Shown here: positions 38,220 through 50,774 of the stretch, piece by piece
How positions within the stretch are numbered: position 1 is the stretch's first letter
Layout of the letters: each line of letters opens with the position of its first letter
Assembly (NCBI GenBank): GCA_932521035.1
Contig: OW051495.1
Coordinates: 4,774,001-4,838,000, forward strand
DNA length: 64,000 nucleotides
Direction: 5' to 3'
Source: Oscheius dolichura
Taxonomy: Eukaryota > Nematoda > Chromadorea > Rhabditida > Rhabditidae
Position numbers and translations under genes: made by a program
Notes under the pieces: model-generated
What the model was told of the DNA's origin: nothing
Seen by the model: the letters and a program-made list of their open reading frames with translations, nothing else
Databases searched by the model: none

Positions 38220-39935
38220 ATGTTCGACCGCTGGCCGCCCTCTTGTACCATGGAGCGTTTTGTGGGTAAGCAGGAGGAGATCGACGACTACCCCATGTAC
38301 TCCGGTAGGTTCGGCCGGCCGACCCCATTCCATTTCAGCTCCTTTCAGTGGCCAACACGAGCCCGTCGACATCGGTGGCCGGAGACTCCGGCAGCTCAAA
38401 GCTCATCTGTGATGTCTGCGGGGACGTCGCCTATGGAAAGCACTACGGGATTAATGCCTGTAATGGATGCAAAGGCTTTTTCCGAAGGAGGTTCGTTTTG
38501 CGAAGAGGGAGAGGAGGACAAAAAACCGTTTTAGCGTGTGGAGTCGAAGACAGTACTCGTGTCGCTTTGGAGGTGACTGCCCCGTTGTCAAAGAACACCG
38601 CAACGTCTGCAGGTCGTGTCGGTTGAAAAAGTGCTTCGAGGTGGGCATGAACCCCGACTGTGAGTCGCCTCCTCCCCCTCCCAAGATGGCCCTCTTTTCA
38701 GCGGTACAAAATGAACGGGATCGGAATATCAAAGTCAACGGGATGGTGACCACCAGTGGGAAGAGGAAAAAACCGTTCGCCGAGACGTCAGAAGCAGAAG
38801 TGCAAACGGACAAGGAGACGATATTCCCCGAGTTGGTACAAGTGAAACGGGAGCCTGTGTCGCCGTCGGAGGAGCTGCCCAGCCCCTGCTCGTTGGATGC
38901 CCACGGTCTTCCCGAGATGCTGCTCTCCCTCGAAAACAACGTCGGCTTATCCACCCCGTCAAAACAATCCCAAGTTTTAGGTCTTCTACCACACCCCGAT
39001 CGAGGCCGACTACTCTATAGGGGCCACTAAGATGCAGATCTCCCTCCCCTTCGAGGTGGTCTTCCGCCGGCCCGTCCTCGTCAGCCCCCGCTACCCGATG
39101 CGTTTCGCCGCCGACAGAATCTGTACTCCGGAGGATCTAATCAATGGTTAGCCGGCCTCCTGCCTCTTATAATTCGAACTCTAGGTTGGAGACGACACTT
39201 CATCTATTACGCCGACTGGTGCAAGAGCCTCGACGACTTCACCCAACTGAACGATTCCGACCAGGACGTGCTGTCCAGGCGGAGGATCCACTTCCACTAC
39301 TGGCTCAGCCATGCCTACTACTCCGTCAAGGCCAATGTGCCCGGCCTCTGCTCTCCCAACGGGGCCTTCCATCCCTTCAGCTCGAAAGATGCCCATCCCA
39401 GGTACCCCCTGTCCCTATCCTTAATCCTGTCCCCAGCCTGGCCGAGTTCTACAAGGACTGCACTCCGCGGCTGTTCAACTACATAATGGGCCCGATGAAG
39501 AGCATGGTCATGGATGACGTGGAGTTTGTTTTGCTCAAGGCTATTGTCTTCTTTGCAGAGGGTTGGTCATCCCCGTCCTCCTTATCGGACTGATAATTTT
39601 AGACCACGGGCTGTCCGCCGAGGGCAAAGTGGCCGTCAGCCGGTGTAGGGAACGATACCTCAGTGCCTTGTACCTCTACGTGAGACGGAAGTCGGAGTCG
39701 GCCTTCACTGCCACGTGCCGCGTCGCCCGGTTCATGGTTATGCTCAGTGCCATTACCGTAAGCCGACCTTCTCCTCCTCTATAAGACGAGTCTATTCCAG
39801 AGTCTCACCCATATGATGAACGAGACCGTCCAGATGAATTCGCTGTTCTCGATCATCGAATTCGACGAGTTGATCCAGGCCTGTCACAACACGACTCCCC
39901 GGTGCTGTGGGTCGCCCGTCCTCCAGTGTACCTAA
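38220..39935 (+). CDS. Nuclear hormone receptor, HNF4-like
   Basis: Zinc-finger transcription factor. After a first exon ([20 protein letters not shown]) the DNA-binding domain reads [18 protein letters not shown] and [19 protein letters not shown], then [20 protein letters not shown] and EVGMNPD: eight zinc Cys and a standard Asn-Gly P-box. A hinge with an SUMO-like VKREP motif ([15 protein letters not shown]) follows. The ligand-binding domain includes [20 protein letters not shown] and [21 protein letters not shown], the usual helix 3-5 signature region, and [14 protein letters not shown] in helix 8. It ends [14 protein letters not shown], without a clear AF-2 helix. Introns are 40-45 bp. 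The poly(A) signal AATAAA at 40040 lies beyond the opposite-strand TRPV signal at 40023-40028, so the 3' UTRs overlap. Confidence 0.87.
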
Positions 39936-40022
39936 CCCCGCCTAGCATAGCATATCACATCCCATTTACCAAATGATTCCTCAATTCCTCTTTCTGTACA
40001 AATGTGAATAGCAAAAAAAACT

Positions 40023-40045
40023 TTTATTTCCATTGAAAAAATAAA
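40023..40045. terminator. Interleaved poly(A) signals of two convergent genes
   Basis: TTTATT at 40023-40028 gives AATAAA for the minus-strand TRPV gene (stop 40056). AATAAA at 40040-40045 serves the plus-strand nuclear receptor (stop 39935). The two signals cross, so mature transcripts should overlap antisense. Confidence 0.5.
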
Positions 40046-40055
40046 TAGAAATCTG

Positions 40056-43000
40056 TTACAAATATTGAGAGTTTTGGTGTTGGAGAGGCGGCCGCGACTC
40101 CTCGTCGATGATCTCGTGGTGCAGTCGGCCAGGGGTCTGGGCGGCCGACGACGGGTGTAGTCCCTCCACCGACTTGCGTGGCTGGGTCACAGATATTTCC
40201 TCGCGACAGTGGCAGGGCCTACCTCTCTCCTGGATGGAACCCGGGTCGGCGTCTTCCGGCTGTGGTCCTCGACGTGTCGGTCGTGGCCGTGTAGCAGCAG
40301 GGCCGCTTGTTCCCTTCCCAGCTTGTCAACTGTTTGAATAACCTAAAAACTGTCTCTTCCTCTCGTCCCCATCCCCGCCTCCTCACCTTTCGCCCCAAGT
40401 TTTTCCAATTGTTGAGTGCCTGTTTCCTCTGTCTCGCCCGTGTCTTCTTTGTCTGCTTTATCACCATCAACCCGCGAACTTCCTCTTCTCTGAATCAGCC
40501 GATACACTTTAAAACAGACTAGAACAGACGATTCGTTGAGTCTTATGCTGTATTCCAGCTGGCTCGCTGCGAGTCTTTCTCTGCTCACCGATCTCTCCAG
40601 GTTCATAACAATTTGGGCATACTGCTGTCGCCAGGCTTTCTCCGCCTGGCTAATGATAGAGCTATAGGTATCCGACATCATAGCGATCAGTATCTGAAAT
40701 TATTAAACTTCGCCTGCCTTCCCAAAAGTTTCCTCTTCAAAGTTCCTTCTACTATTGTTTCCCTATCTTTTTTAAGGGTTATGCATATGGGCTGAGCTCA
40801 GCAATTCATTTCCGAGAGGTGAGCGTTGTGATCGAGTCAGTAAACCCAGAAGAGACACCATGGGAGTCAAGTAGCAGAATGAAGAGTGGCGCAAGCACAG
40901 GATTCTTATTAGCAACTTTACTCTCATCCCCTACATCCACACTTCTTGCTTATTTCACCCAAACTTACATTAATTAAAACAATCGGCATAATGAACATAT
41001 AGAGCACGAAGAGTGTCTTGGTGAGGCCCTCGTAGTTGGCGCAGGCAAACTCCTCATACTGCAAAGACGGTCAATTAGGGCAGTGGTAATGGAGGGGATT
41101 AGACGGGGCACGGACTCACATCATAACCACCCATGGAGGCACGGAAAAGGGTGATGAAAGTCTCGGGTAGAGTGCTGTATGTGTAGATGGAGTAGCCGGA
41201 AATGGGACAGTGCGCGGGGTTCGAGGCGTTGAGCCTCTGCTTCGCGTCCATATCCTTGCCCACGAAATAGAACACTGGAAAGGGGAGGATAGAGAAAGAG
41301 GAAGCGGTGGTTACCCTGAGAGAAAGAGACCAGGAAAATTGCTGAAATAATGGCGAAGCGGATCATATCTCCCGCGATCATACTGTAGATCATCTGGACA
41401 AAGGGACCAGTCAGTTTGGCACTTCTAAGGGCGGAGGATGGTTGCGAGAAGGGGGAAATGGTGCACCTGGCGAAGAAGAGCAAGAATATCCAGGCACCGG
41501 GGAGGGCGAACACGAAGAGGGCCTCCTCCATGTCGTGCCATCTCAGCAGACGAAACGGCACACAGGCCAGGATACAAATGTTCGCCACGCAGAAGACTGC
41601 CTTTGCCGGGGCTGTGCCCTTATCGTTTCGATTACCTCTATGGAAAGAGAGGACTTACCAGATTCTTCAGATAACTGTGGAGTCCCTGACTCCGGACCTC
41701 GCTCAGTTGTTGATAAAACACGAAAAATAGACAATTCAGTATGGTCAATACTTCACAAATTGTCCTGATCTGAAAGCGAAGTGGTGTCGGGGAAGGCGCT
41801 TACCCAGTCATCCCACTGCGGCTCCTCCATGTAGAGGCGACTGGTCTCCGTGGGTCTCACGTAGACGACGACGGAGAGGGTCACCAGCTGGAAGGCCAGA
41901 AGGACCAGCCTTTCTATTAGCTTCCTCTAAATGCGGGTCCCTCCTTCGAAAAGAGACAAACCATGGCGAAGGCCTTCCATTTGTCTGCGAGGAGTCGCTG
42001 GATGACCTCGCTGCCGATCATGTCCAAGTGTTCCGCCGTGCTCCCGTTTATCACGGTCATCAGGGCCGAGTCGTAGTCTAAACATCCTTTGCCTTGCCTC
42101 TACAATTGGACTACTTGTGGTGCCATCTGGTCGGATAGTGTCGAGGGTCGTCAGCGGGTAGGCCGAGCAGGTCATGTCCGAAAAGCGCCAGAATTCCTAC
42201 GAATCCCTGTCAATTTGGGGAAACTGTCCAACTCACAACTTTCATCAGCTCCAACATCTCCTCGAAAATATGTTTCCTACCCAGTTTGGTGGCCAACGTG
42301 AGGGGAGTGTAGCCGGCCGCGTTGGCAATGTGGGGATCGGCCGGCTTGGCCCAATGCCTTACCGCGTACGAATACATTTGCTGTAGATGGCAGTAGGGCG
42401 GAAAGAGAAGAGACTCACGCTGCTGTAGTTTATGACACACATATGGAGCACCGTGTTGCCTGGAAGAAGAAACTGGGTGGGAAGGGGAGGACTGGCTTAC
42501 CGAAGAAGTCCCTCCTGTTGGGGTCGGCCCCGTACTGGATGAGCAGGTCGTAGATGTCCTTGTTGCCGAAACACGCAGCGAAGGCCAGCGGGTACTCGCC
42601 ATAGTAGGCATACCCTGTAAGGGGTCAGGGGAGGGGACTGGCCACCTACCCTGATAGTCGATGGTCTTCTTGAAGTTCTTCCAATCCTCCGGCAGGAAGA
42701 AGTCTCCGTTGGCACTCGCGTTGACATCGGCCCCGAATGTGAGCAGGAGCTGGACCGTCTCGTAGTCGTCGTGGACAATGGCCAAGTGAAGTGCCGTCTG
42801 GGAACTGCGTCTCCCTCTAAACCGCTCCACCTACCTGTCCGTACATCTCGTCCCCCAGACAGACGTCCGTCGCCACCGCCGGGTACTTCCTCAATATGAT
42901 CCGGGCGATCTCGTGGCAGACAGGTTGTTCCCTTAAAAGTCTGTCCTCCCCGACCTACTCTGCCACCCACCTGCTCAGTAGGATATGTACAATATTCTCG

Positions 43001-43430
43001 CCTTCGACTCCCCGTTTGTTGATCTTCCACAGTGCCAGGTGCTCTCGGAACCGAGACATGCCCACGTCTGTCCCTCCCTCGACGTTCCCCAATTGGACAT
43101 TCTAAACCCATAACAGTATCTAGAGGTCTGCCTCACCTGGCTCTTCTTCCACTTCATATAATCGGTCTGCTTGATGAGCTGGGCCTCTATCCCCTCGTTG
43201 TACATCATCGCAGTGACCTTCTCCTCCACAAACCGGAGCACTCCTCTCTCCCCGTCCCTTTCGTAGGTCGAGATGAGCTCACCTCCTCGCCGGACACCCA
43301 CCCAACGATAGAGATGGTTCTTCTCCCTCTCCCGGTACAAGTTCGACCATTTCTCGTCGGGGTCGAAGGCCAGTCGGACCCCGCCATCGAATCGGGTGTC
43401 GACCTTATTCCGGGAACAGTGCAATCCCAT
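40056..43430 (-). CDS. TRPV-type cation channel with ankyrin repeats
   Basis: Subunit of a tetrameric calcium-permeable sensory channel. Start is [17 protein letters not shown]. Ankyrin repeats follow, e.g. [39 protein letters not shown] and [20 protein letters not shown]. The membrane region includes helix 4-5 ([20 protein letters not shown]), the linker [20 protein letters not shown], and helix 5 [16 protein letters not shown]. The pore region is [19 protein letters not shown], then helix 6 [19 protein letters not shown]. This pore and linker are typical of invertebrate TRPV (OSM-9/OCR, Nanchung/Inactive). A cytoplasmic helical tail ([20 protein letters not shown]) and basic end ([18 protein letters not shown]) follow. 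About 15 short introns. I cannot tell OSM-9/Inactive from OCR/Nanchung type. Confidence 0.9.
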
Positions 43431-43862
43431 ACAAAGTGCTCTTCCAGGAGAGGAGAATTGCTGTTGTGGATCTTCTGGAAGAGATCTCCTATTAAAAGGA
43501 AGAACGATAAGAGGCTCTTGGTTAACAGCCAAATTCAGGGGATGGGTGGAACGAGAGAACGGAGAGGATGGCGTGGTGTCACCTCTAAAAGTCTCTTCCA
43601 AAACAAAGAAAAAGCGGATCACATGCAACCGGACAACAGGCTACATCTGCCAAGAGAGGGGGAGGTGGGGGAAGCGGTAGGGAGGCAGGGGTCTCCTTAG
43701 GGAAGGCGGCCATGATGCCAGCTGAGGTGTGAACGGGCGGTGGTCTGATGCCAGCCGGGGCTAATACCTCAATCAATTGCTTTCACCGAAAAGTCAAACC
43801 CGGGAGGAGAAACGGACTAAAACGTTTATTCAGGAGATACTTTGGCAGATATGACGATGAGA
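43431..43862. other. Spacer between PIG-S and TRPV genes (same strand)
   Basis: 432 bp holding the TRPV promoter and PIG-S 3' UTR. The TRPV reading frame stays open upstream of Met 43430 to about 43628, so a longer N-terminus is possible. No other feature seen. Confidence 0.4.
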
Positions 43863-45732
43863 TTAGACCCGAGACTGGAAGCAGACCCATTTGAAGATCT
43901 TCCAGATGGAACCGATGAGGGGCAGGAGGACCGGCAGCATGATGGGCATGTAGACGGCGAACTTCTGGTCCTGGGGGAAGTAGAGCAGCGCCAGCAGAGA
44001 CTTGTGCGAGACGGCCTCGTCCGCCAGACGGCGTCCCTCTTTCACCTGGCATCTATTAATCGTTGCTCCTACAAAAACAAACCTTATGGAGGACATATTT
44101 GACGGATTTGAGAGAAGAGGCCTCGTTGACCAGATGGACACCCCGCCGCACCTTCTGGGCCACGTCCTCCTCGATGGCGATCGTCTCGATTTGTTCGGTC
44201 AGCGCCTAAACTCCTATGATATTTTATAAAGACAGGATGACTACTTTGAGAGTGGCCACGTTGGTCACGGCCCTCATCGAGTTGTCCACAATGGCCCTCA
44301 TCCGGAGTCGTGTCAGTTCCCAGTCGGCCAACGGCACGGGCTCTCTTGTCCAGCCACTTGTCAGGTCGGAGTCCAGACCAAGAAGCACACGAAGCGATGC
44401 GATGACTCTGCCCGGGGCCTGCTCGTTCCGGGGGAGCACCGCACCCCAAGCTGCTACCACGGCGCCGCGGCTGTCCTCTCCCTGAAGTTGAATCTATACA
44501 GGGAAGAGGCCGACTGACATGCTGGTCGAGGACTATAACGTCTTTGTCCGTCTCGATGATAGCCAGCCTCATGAGGGGATGCTCGGACTCGACGGTCTGC
44601 AGCTGATCGTCCACTTGGAAGGTGAGGAGATCCATGTTCGAGTGGGTCAGGGTCCACCGGTCTTGGACGTCTTTCTCGAGGTACGCGGAGACGTCGAAGT
44701 CCCAGAGATGCTCCGAACTGATCTACACGGGATATTTCGAAAGGAGAAAGATGACGAGATACCTCTAGGCTGGTGGCGTCGGCGACTTTGCGAGCGAACT
44801 GTTGGAGGAGAGGGACGACGCTGGGCGTGTCGCTGTTGTGCGGGGAGGCGTTGTCGTGGAGGTGGACGACTTGGACCACGTAGTTGTTGGACAGGGGAGC
44901 CGAGTCCCAGACCAGGCGTTTCTTTAAAAGGGACAGTAAGAGGAAAGGAGGAGTCAAAACCTGGTGGGAGAGGGGAAGGGTAGCGATCTGCCACGGCTGC
45001 ATCCTCTCCTTTTGGTCCCGTTTGATGATCACGTGGAGGTGGGGCACGTCGACGAGGACCTCCTGGACAAGTTCCTTCAGTCTGGCCAATAGCTTCGTCT
45101 CCGGCTCGTCCGTCCATTGGAGGAAGGACCACGAAAAGCGGCCGAGGTGGACGTGGGTGGCTGAGAAGTGGGGCCACTCGCTTGAGGAGACCAGGGCCAC
45201 CTTCACCTCCAACGAGTCCGTCGTCGAAGAATCCGCCTCTATTTGAGACAGTTCTCTGACTCCTCCGCTGGCCACTTCCCACCGGATCGACAGCGGCCGT
45301 TGCACGTCCTCGTCCTCCAGAAAAGCGAGCAGTTCCTTTGAAACAGGCTCAATTTTAGGCAAGAGCTGCCTGTCTGTCACAGCGATCACCACCCTGAAAA
45401 GACTTGGCTCAGAGGATATCCAAGGTGAAACTGACCTGACATTCAGTGAGATACTGTAGTTTTTGTCGAAAATGGGAAACGGGGCTCGTGGAACAAGAGT
45501 CGTGTAGTACCAGAGAGGGCCGCCGAGGCAGAGGATGCTGAAGATGAAGGCCAGCGAGGCCGCCTGCCGGTAGCCCTCATGGGCGCGGAGGTGCTTAAGA
45601 TACGACTCCTGAAAACTGGAAGAGAGAGAAAGAACTGCTTACTGGGAGGGCGTCGATGACCTCTTGGATATCCCGGGGAGATCCCTTCTCGGGCTCGTCG
45701 GCTCCCCACAAAAACCTACGAAGTCTTTGCAT
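43863..45732 (-). CDS. PIGS: GPI transamidase component PIG-S
   Basis: PIG-S is a subunit of the ER complex that cleaves the C-terminal signal of precursors and attaches the GPI anchor. Start [19 protein letters not shown] is followed by the first membrane helix ([20 protein letters not shown]) and [17 protein letters not shown], matching the family's PLW-x-x-TT-x-x-YRAPLP. The luminal part contains [20 protein letters not shown] and [19 protein letters not shown] followed by [11 protein letters not shown]. The C-terminal helix ([20 protein letters not shown]) corresponds to the family's DDQKFAIY-x-P anchor. The last residues are KWVCFQSRV. Introns are about 37 bp, for example the one ending before Gly-Glu-Asp-Ser-Arg. 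The topology, with one anchor at each end, is typical. Confidence 0.85.
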
Positions 45733-46044
45733 GTGCTCTACGGAGGAAGCGAGGAAGTAGAATGGCCAGCAGTGGCCGACGGGGACAGGTCAGTCTCTGG
45801 TCTAGAACACGTCGAACAGTTTGACGGGTTAAATGATAGCTAGTGAGAGAACCCGTGAGACGGAGGAAGAGAGACGAAATAAAAACTTTACTGTGGAAAG
45901 AATGGGGAGAAAGAACTGATGCGTAGAAGAGGCACTGGTTGGGGAAGAGAGATTACGTGGGGGATACCTCGCATAGGAAAGGGGTGGTGGCGGAATGTCA
46001 GGGCAGAGGAGGACAAGACACCGGAGGCAGATCACAAGAGAAGA

Positions 46045-47099
46045 TCAGTGAGTGTAGATCCATTTGGCTCGCTGGGCGAGGATGTCACTTTTCAGGTTTT
46101 GAGCAAAGCAGATACCGAGGATCTGGAAGAAGAGATTGCAGGGGGAGGAGGAGGACAGACCTGGATGACGGCGATTATGACGAGGATTATGCCGACGAGT
46201 AAGACGTTGTTGTTGAACCAAAGCTGGAGTTTGGGCAGGCAGCCGTCGCTGTAGATGGCCGCGGAGGAGACCGTCGACAGTCCGCCGGCCTCTTTCAACC
46301 GCACCCCGTGGCCACAGTAGTAATTCTTGAAATCTTTGAGGCTACCGTTGACACAACAGGAAAATGGCACTCCTCCGGCCTCCGGGGAGGCGACATCCCG
46401 GGCCGCTATCGAGAAGTAGGTGTTCTTGTCCCAGTCGTCTGCCCCGTTGATCCCGCAACAGTGCCACGACTCCTGCATCGTGTCTATCAGGACCTGGAGG
46501 TCCGGGTCGTCTCGATACCCGACCACCTACAACTTCTTGCAGAGGGAAAGCAGACTACTTACGACGTCGTTGAAGAGATTCCGGATGTAGGTGTCCAGGT
46601 GGTCTCGGCACATGTAGGCGTAGACGGCCGCCGCGAACTCCAACATTAGCAGGAGGCCGAGGAGGGTGGAGTAGAAGGCCAAGAAGGAGGTGTTCTCCCT
46701 CAAAGAGCCCACACATCCACTGAATCCTATGATGAAGGTGATCAGCCCGATCACTAGGAGTAGCCATGTCGGGTCTAGGTAGAATTTGGACACCTGAAAG
46801 GATTGTTCTAGTGACTGGAGAGGACTACCTTATTCAAATAACTATATATACTCTTCTTCTCGATCTGGGCCCAGATCGCTATCAGTAGAAGAGCAACACC
46901 AATTAGAAAAAATAAGACGTTAAACCCGAATACGGAATATTTGACACAACAGCTAATCTCGGACTCTCCCCCAGACCCAGGAGCATATCTCGTTGCCTAA
47001 AATTGTCTTTGGATATCAATATATAGGAACTCTTACCGAATGTCGGGCGACCCGTTGTGCTGCGGGACGACGCCCTTGCGGGCGTTGCCTTGGATTCAT
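46045..47099 (-). CDS. Tetraspanin
   Basis: Four-helix membrane organiser. Helix 1 is VFGFNVLFFLIGVALLLIAI, preceded by a palmitoylation-type ISCCVKYS. Helix 2 is WLLLVIGLITFIIGFSGCVG, helix 3 SFLAFYSTLLGLLLMLEFAA, and helix 4 NNVLLVGIILVIIAVIQILG. The large extracellular loop has Cys-Cys-Gly in SWHCCGINGADDW, VPFSCC, YYCGHG and SDGCLP: six Cys in the family pattern. The model begins MNPRQRPQGRRPAAQRVARH, joined by a 44-bp intron, so about 38 residues precede helix 1, many of them Arg. The tail ends LAQRAKWIYTH. If that first exon is wrong, a shorter start would be needed, but no Met is present in the second exon before helix 1. Confidence 0.87.
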
Positions 47100-48177
47100 C
47101 AACAGTACTTGTTCCTGGTCTGAAGCTATTTCGGCAGTGATGGCTGTAATTTTTAGACTTGTACGAAGCAGAGAGGAAAACAAATTGAAGAGAGAAAATC
47201 GATTGTAAATTCAGAAGATCTGGACAGCGTCGTTATAGAAGCAAACTGAGATGCTCGCTTTCAGATAAGCTAAGGTGATCCGTATTTGGTAAAATTTTGA
47301 GTTCCTTTTGATCATTTGAATGTTACAATTATCTTCAAACGAGTACGATCGTTAAAATATCCAGAAAACCGATGACTATTTCCGATAATTCTTTGGAGAT
47401 ACGACGTTAGGCCTTTGATGTTAAAAAGGTCAAAAATTGCATATCTTTGTAATCTCACATTCCTGTAATCCCAAAGAATTGCTGGAAATGTAGCCGACTA
47501 TCCCCAGTCGATTGCAAGTGTCAGAAAATTACGAAAATGTGTAGATTTTGCAGGTTTGTTTACGCAAGGTTCAATAGTTATAGTCTGTCAAGAAAAAAGA
47601 CGTCATTCAAGGTCTAACTCGCCAAGAACAAATTTTAGTGGTGGGGCGCACTGACAGATAATTTTCGAGCGGCCAAGAAGAAAAAAAGGCCAGTAAGTTC
47701 GACTCGCGGCTAAATCGTTAGACCTTGAATGCCGTCTTTTTTCTTGACAGACTATAATTTGAATTTAACGAGTGGCGGGAAACTGTCGTGCCCGCATTTG
47801 CTCTACGGCGGCGAGCTGTGACGAAACATTTACAGATTTTCTGTAATACCATATAGGAGTCAATTTTTCAGTGATGCCAGCTTGGGCTCTATTCGGCATA
47901 CATAAAAGACAGTTCTCGGTATGATAATATGAGAAGAATAATAGTTTGGTAACCTTGTAAACAATCATAAAATAGAAAGATTTCCGAGAAGCGTATGAAT
48001 AAGACAATTCACACATATAGCGCACAGTTCTCACTCGATAGATGGGTTCATCGCTGTCAGACCCCGCTCATCTGGACAAAAATTTCAATGAATTGTTTAT
48101 TTTATTTTATATGTATATTTCCGTTTCATGTCTAACTTTTAATTTTCTATTCAATATATTATAGTGTACTGTTGCAG
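47100..48177. other. AT-rich intergenic region with inverted-repeat element
   Basis: Between the tetraspanin and ferredoxin starts. It contains the MITE-like element at 47579-47756. Outside it I see only short AT-rich sequence and a weak inverted repeat around AATTCTTTGG (about 47388) and CCAAAGAATT (about 47471). Confidence 0.45.
47579..47756. mobile_element. MITE-like non-autonomous element, about 178 bp, with long terminal inverted repeats
   Basis: The left arm (47578-47618) and right arm (47717-47757) are inverted copies over 41 bases with one mismatch. Arms begin TATAGTCTGTCAAGAAAA and are separated by about 98 bases. The outer TA on both sides fits a TA target-site duplication, the mark of Tc1/mariner-type elements. 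No transposase is encoded, so it would need one in trans. It sits in non-coding DNA. Classification as a MITE is inference from one copy. Confidence 0.75.
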
Positions 48178-48748
<571 letters not shown>

Positions 48749-48873
48749 ACTGGTTTTTATCTTTACATATACGGATAAATAGGTTATCATATTTTGTGTA
48801 CAATTCCAACGTCCATCTGTCTTTAAAAGTGGGCGGAGCATCTCCGCTGCTCGAGGAAAGGTCAGCAGTTGTG

Positions 48874-50687
48874 ATGTGGCTGCAGCTGGCCCTCTACACA
48901 ATTGTAGCTGCCTATCCTGATCAGCCTCAATTGACCTTTGAAGACTTCTATTATTCCGGAAAGTTAGCTTACACTAGTAAAGATTGGCAGCAATGCATCT
49001 CATATATGAGGAGGACCATTGAAGATTTTCGGTAAGTTTTTTACCCAAGAAGAATATTTTTGTTGTATAAAATGGGCGGAAAATGACTTGCAATAGTCAT
49101 GTTTTCCAACAGTTCACTACTAATTCGTATACGTGAAACACAGCTTAAAACGTTTCTCTATCCAGGTATATCGAAGATGAACTTCTTTTTTGTCGGAAAA
49201 AGTGCAATCAGCAAGTCGAGTCCCCCGATGCGGAAGCTTTTTCTCAATACGTTTACGAGGCACAGCAAACGCTTTGCCTGTTGCGATGTAAACGCGAGCG
49301 TCTAACGGAACAACATCCCGGAATCAAAAAGATGAGCGTTTACTTCGACGTGAAAGAACGGAAACCTTTTGAGTATCTCCATATTTGTCATTGGAATGTA
49401 TGTTTGCCTTTTTTTGCTGAAAAAAAGCAAAGTCGTCAGGTGGGAGAGATACAAAAAGCAGTCAACGCTGCCTTTACCTTCCTGGTAGCCAATCCAGACC
49501 ATGCCGATGTCCTGCATGCCCTCAACTTCTATATGGAGTCCGAAGGGTTTCAACACGAGTGGCTGACGGATGAACTGGCCTTGAAGCACGAGGTTTGTTG
49601 GGTATAGGTGGAAATAATTCCGTCCAGGCGTATTTTATGTCTGGCGTTGAAGCGTATCTTGACTCGGATTGGAGTAAATGCTCGAATGACCTAGAACTGG
49701 CCATCGAGAAGATCTACCAGGAGGAGGAATCATGCAGGTGATAGGCTCGTTGCCCCAGGAAAGAAGAGACTTTAGACTTCAATGTAATGACAAGTTAGAC
49801 TGGAGCGGGGTGGACGGCAACCCGGAGCTGTCGGCCGTCGTAACGAGTGAGTCTCTCCCAAATAAAGAGATTCGGTCTGCCCAGGTATCCGATCGTCGGT
49901 GACCCGTTGTGCCCACAACTGTCTTCTCCGTCTCGGCGTCATAAACGGCCACAACGTTGGGAATCCTCTGGCGATGGCCTTCGAGTACCTCCACGTCTGC
50001 TACTTCCAACGTAGGCGGATATTTTGAGGGGGTGACAAACGGGAAATAGAGATGAGGGGGGCCGACGCGATGAGGGCCGTGGCCAGCTACCTCCTCTTCG
50101 ACGACAACCCAACCATGCGGAGGAACAGAAACTTCTACTCGGGCTACTACAAAAAGGACGAGCTCTTCCTCCCCGACAGTGTAATTTCTACCGGTCATTC
50201 CCTCTTCAATCCGGTTTAGACCCTCTTGGAATTCCACAGGAAGCGGGTGATCGAGGAACGTTTCCTGGAATTTGTCGAGGAGAGGATCCGCTACGTGGAC
50301 AACGAGGTGACTAAGAGACGGGACAGGAGATCGAGAGGACAGTTTCAGTTCCCTGCCGAGAACGCCGCCGACCGGAAGAGACTGCAGCTGGATGTCTGGC
50401 AGGCCGACGACTTCGACTACCGTAGCGCCGGTCGATTCCTGGCCGAGGGGGAATGTAAACTGCTCCGGACCCCGGTACAGACGCCGACGACGAAGCTTCT
50501 CCTGGAGGAGCTGACCAAGAGGAGTCGACGCCTGTTCCCGACTGTGGAGAAGACGGCGACTGTCAGCTGTGGCCCGGCCCGAGAGGCCGACTGCGCGCGG
50601 CCGTTCGTGGTGTCGGTGGACGAGGCCAGATGTTCGGAGTGGCTGGGCCGACAGTTTTCGGGCTGTGCCCTGGTGATGTGTGCCTGA
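48874..50687 (+). CDS. CRTAP: Cartilage-associated protein / prolyl 3-hydroxylase family, non-catalytic (CRTAP-like)
   Basis: CRTAP-type proteins act in the ER in complexes that modify collagen prolines. MWLQLALYTIVAAYP is a signal peptide. TPR-like repeats follow: FEDFYYSGKLAYTSKDWQQC, FLVANPDHADVLHALNFYM, ALKHEAYFMSGVEAYLDSDW, and a region with paired Cys (CRKKCNQQ, CLLRCKRERL). Later exons give AFEYLHVCYFQ and YLLFDDNPTMRRNRNFYSGY. The frame ends GRQFSGCALVMCA without the Fe(II)/2-oxoglutarate dioxygenase domain of true prolyl 3-hydroxylases, hence CRTAP or SC65 type. The final basic exon (RYVDNEVTKRRDRRSRGQ) is unlike vertebrate CRTAP. Base composition changes inside the gene from AT-rich to GC-rich at about 49.7 kb. 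AATAAA at 50713. Confidence 0.8.
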
Positions 50688-50712
50688 CGGGTCGCGTATG
50701 ACATCCTTCATC

Positions 50713-50718
50713 AATAAA
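50713..50718 (+). terminator. Polyadenylation signal of CRTAP gene
   Basis: AATAAA 26 bases after the CRTAP stop codon. The convergent neighbour stops at 50775, so the two transcripts probably overlap at their ends. Confidence 0.6.
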
Positions 50719-50774
50719 CTTTGGTAAAATGCGGGAAAGACACCGTAAGAATAAAAATACAAGATCACATCTTT

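Noticed and set aside
37851..38399. A 182-codon minus-strand frame overlapping the nuclear receptor's first exons.
   Set aside because: It opposes well-supported exons, has no domain or splice support, and is of the length expected by chance in GC-rich DNA.
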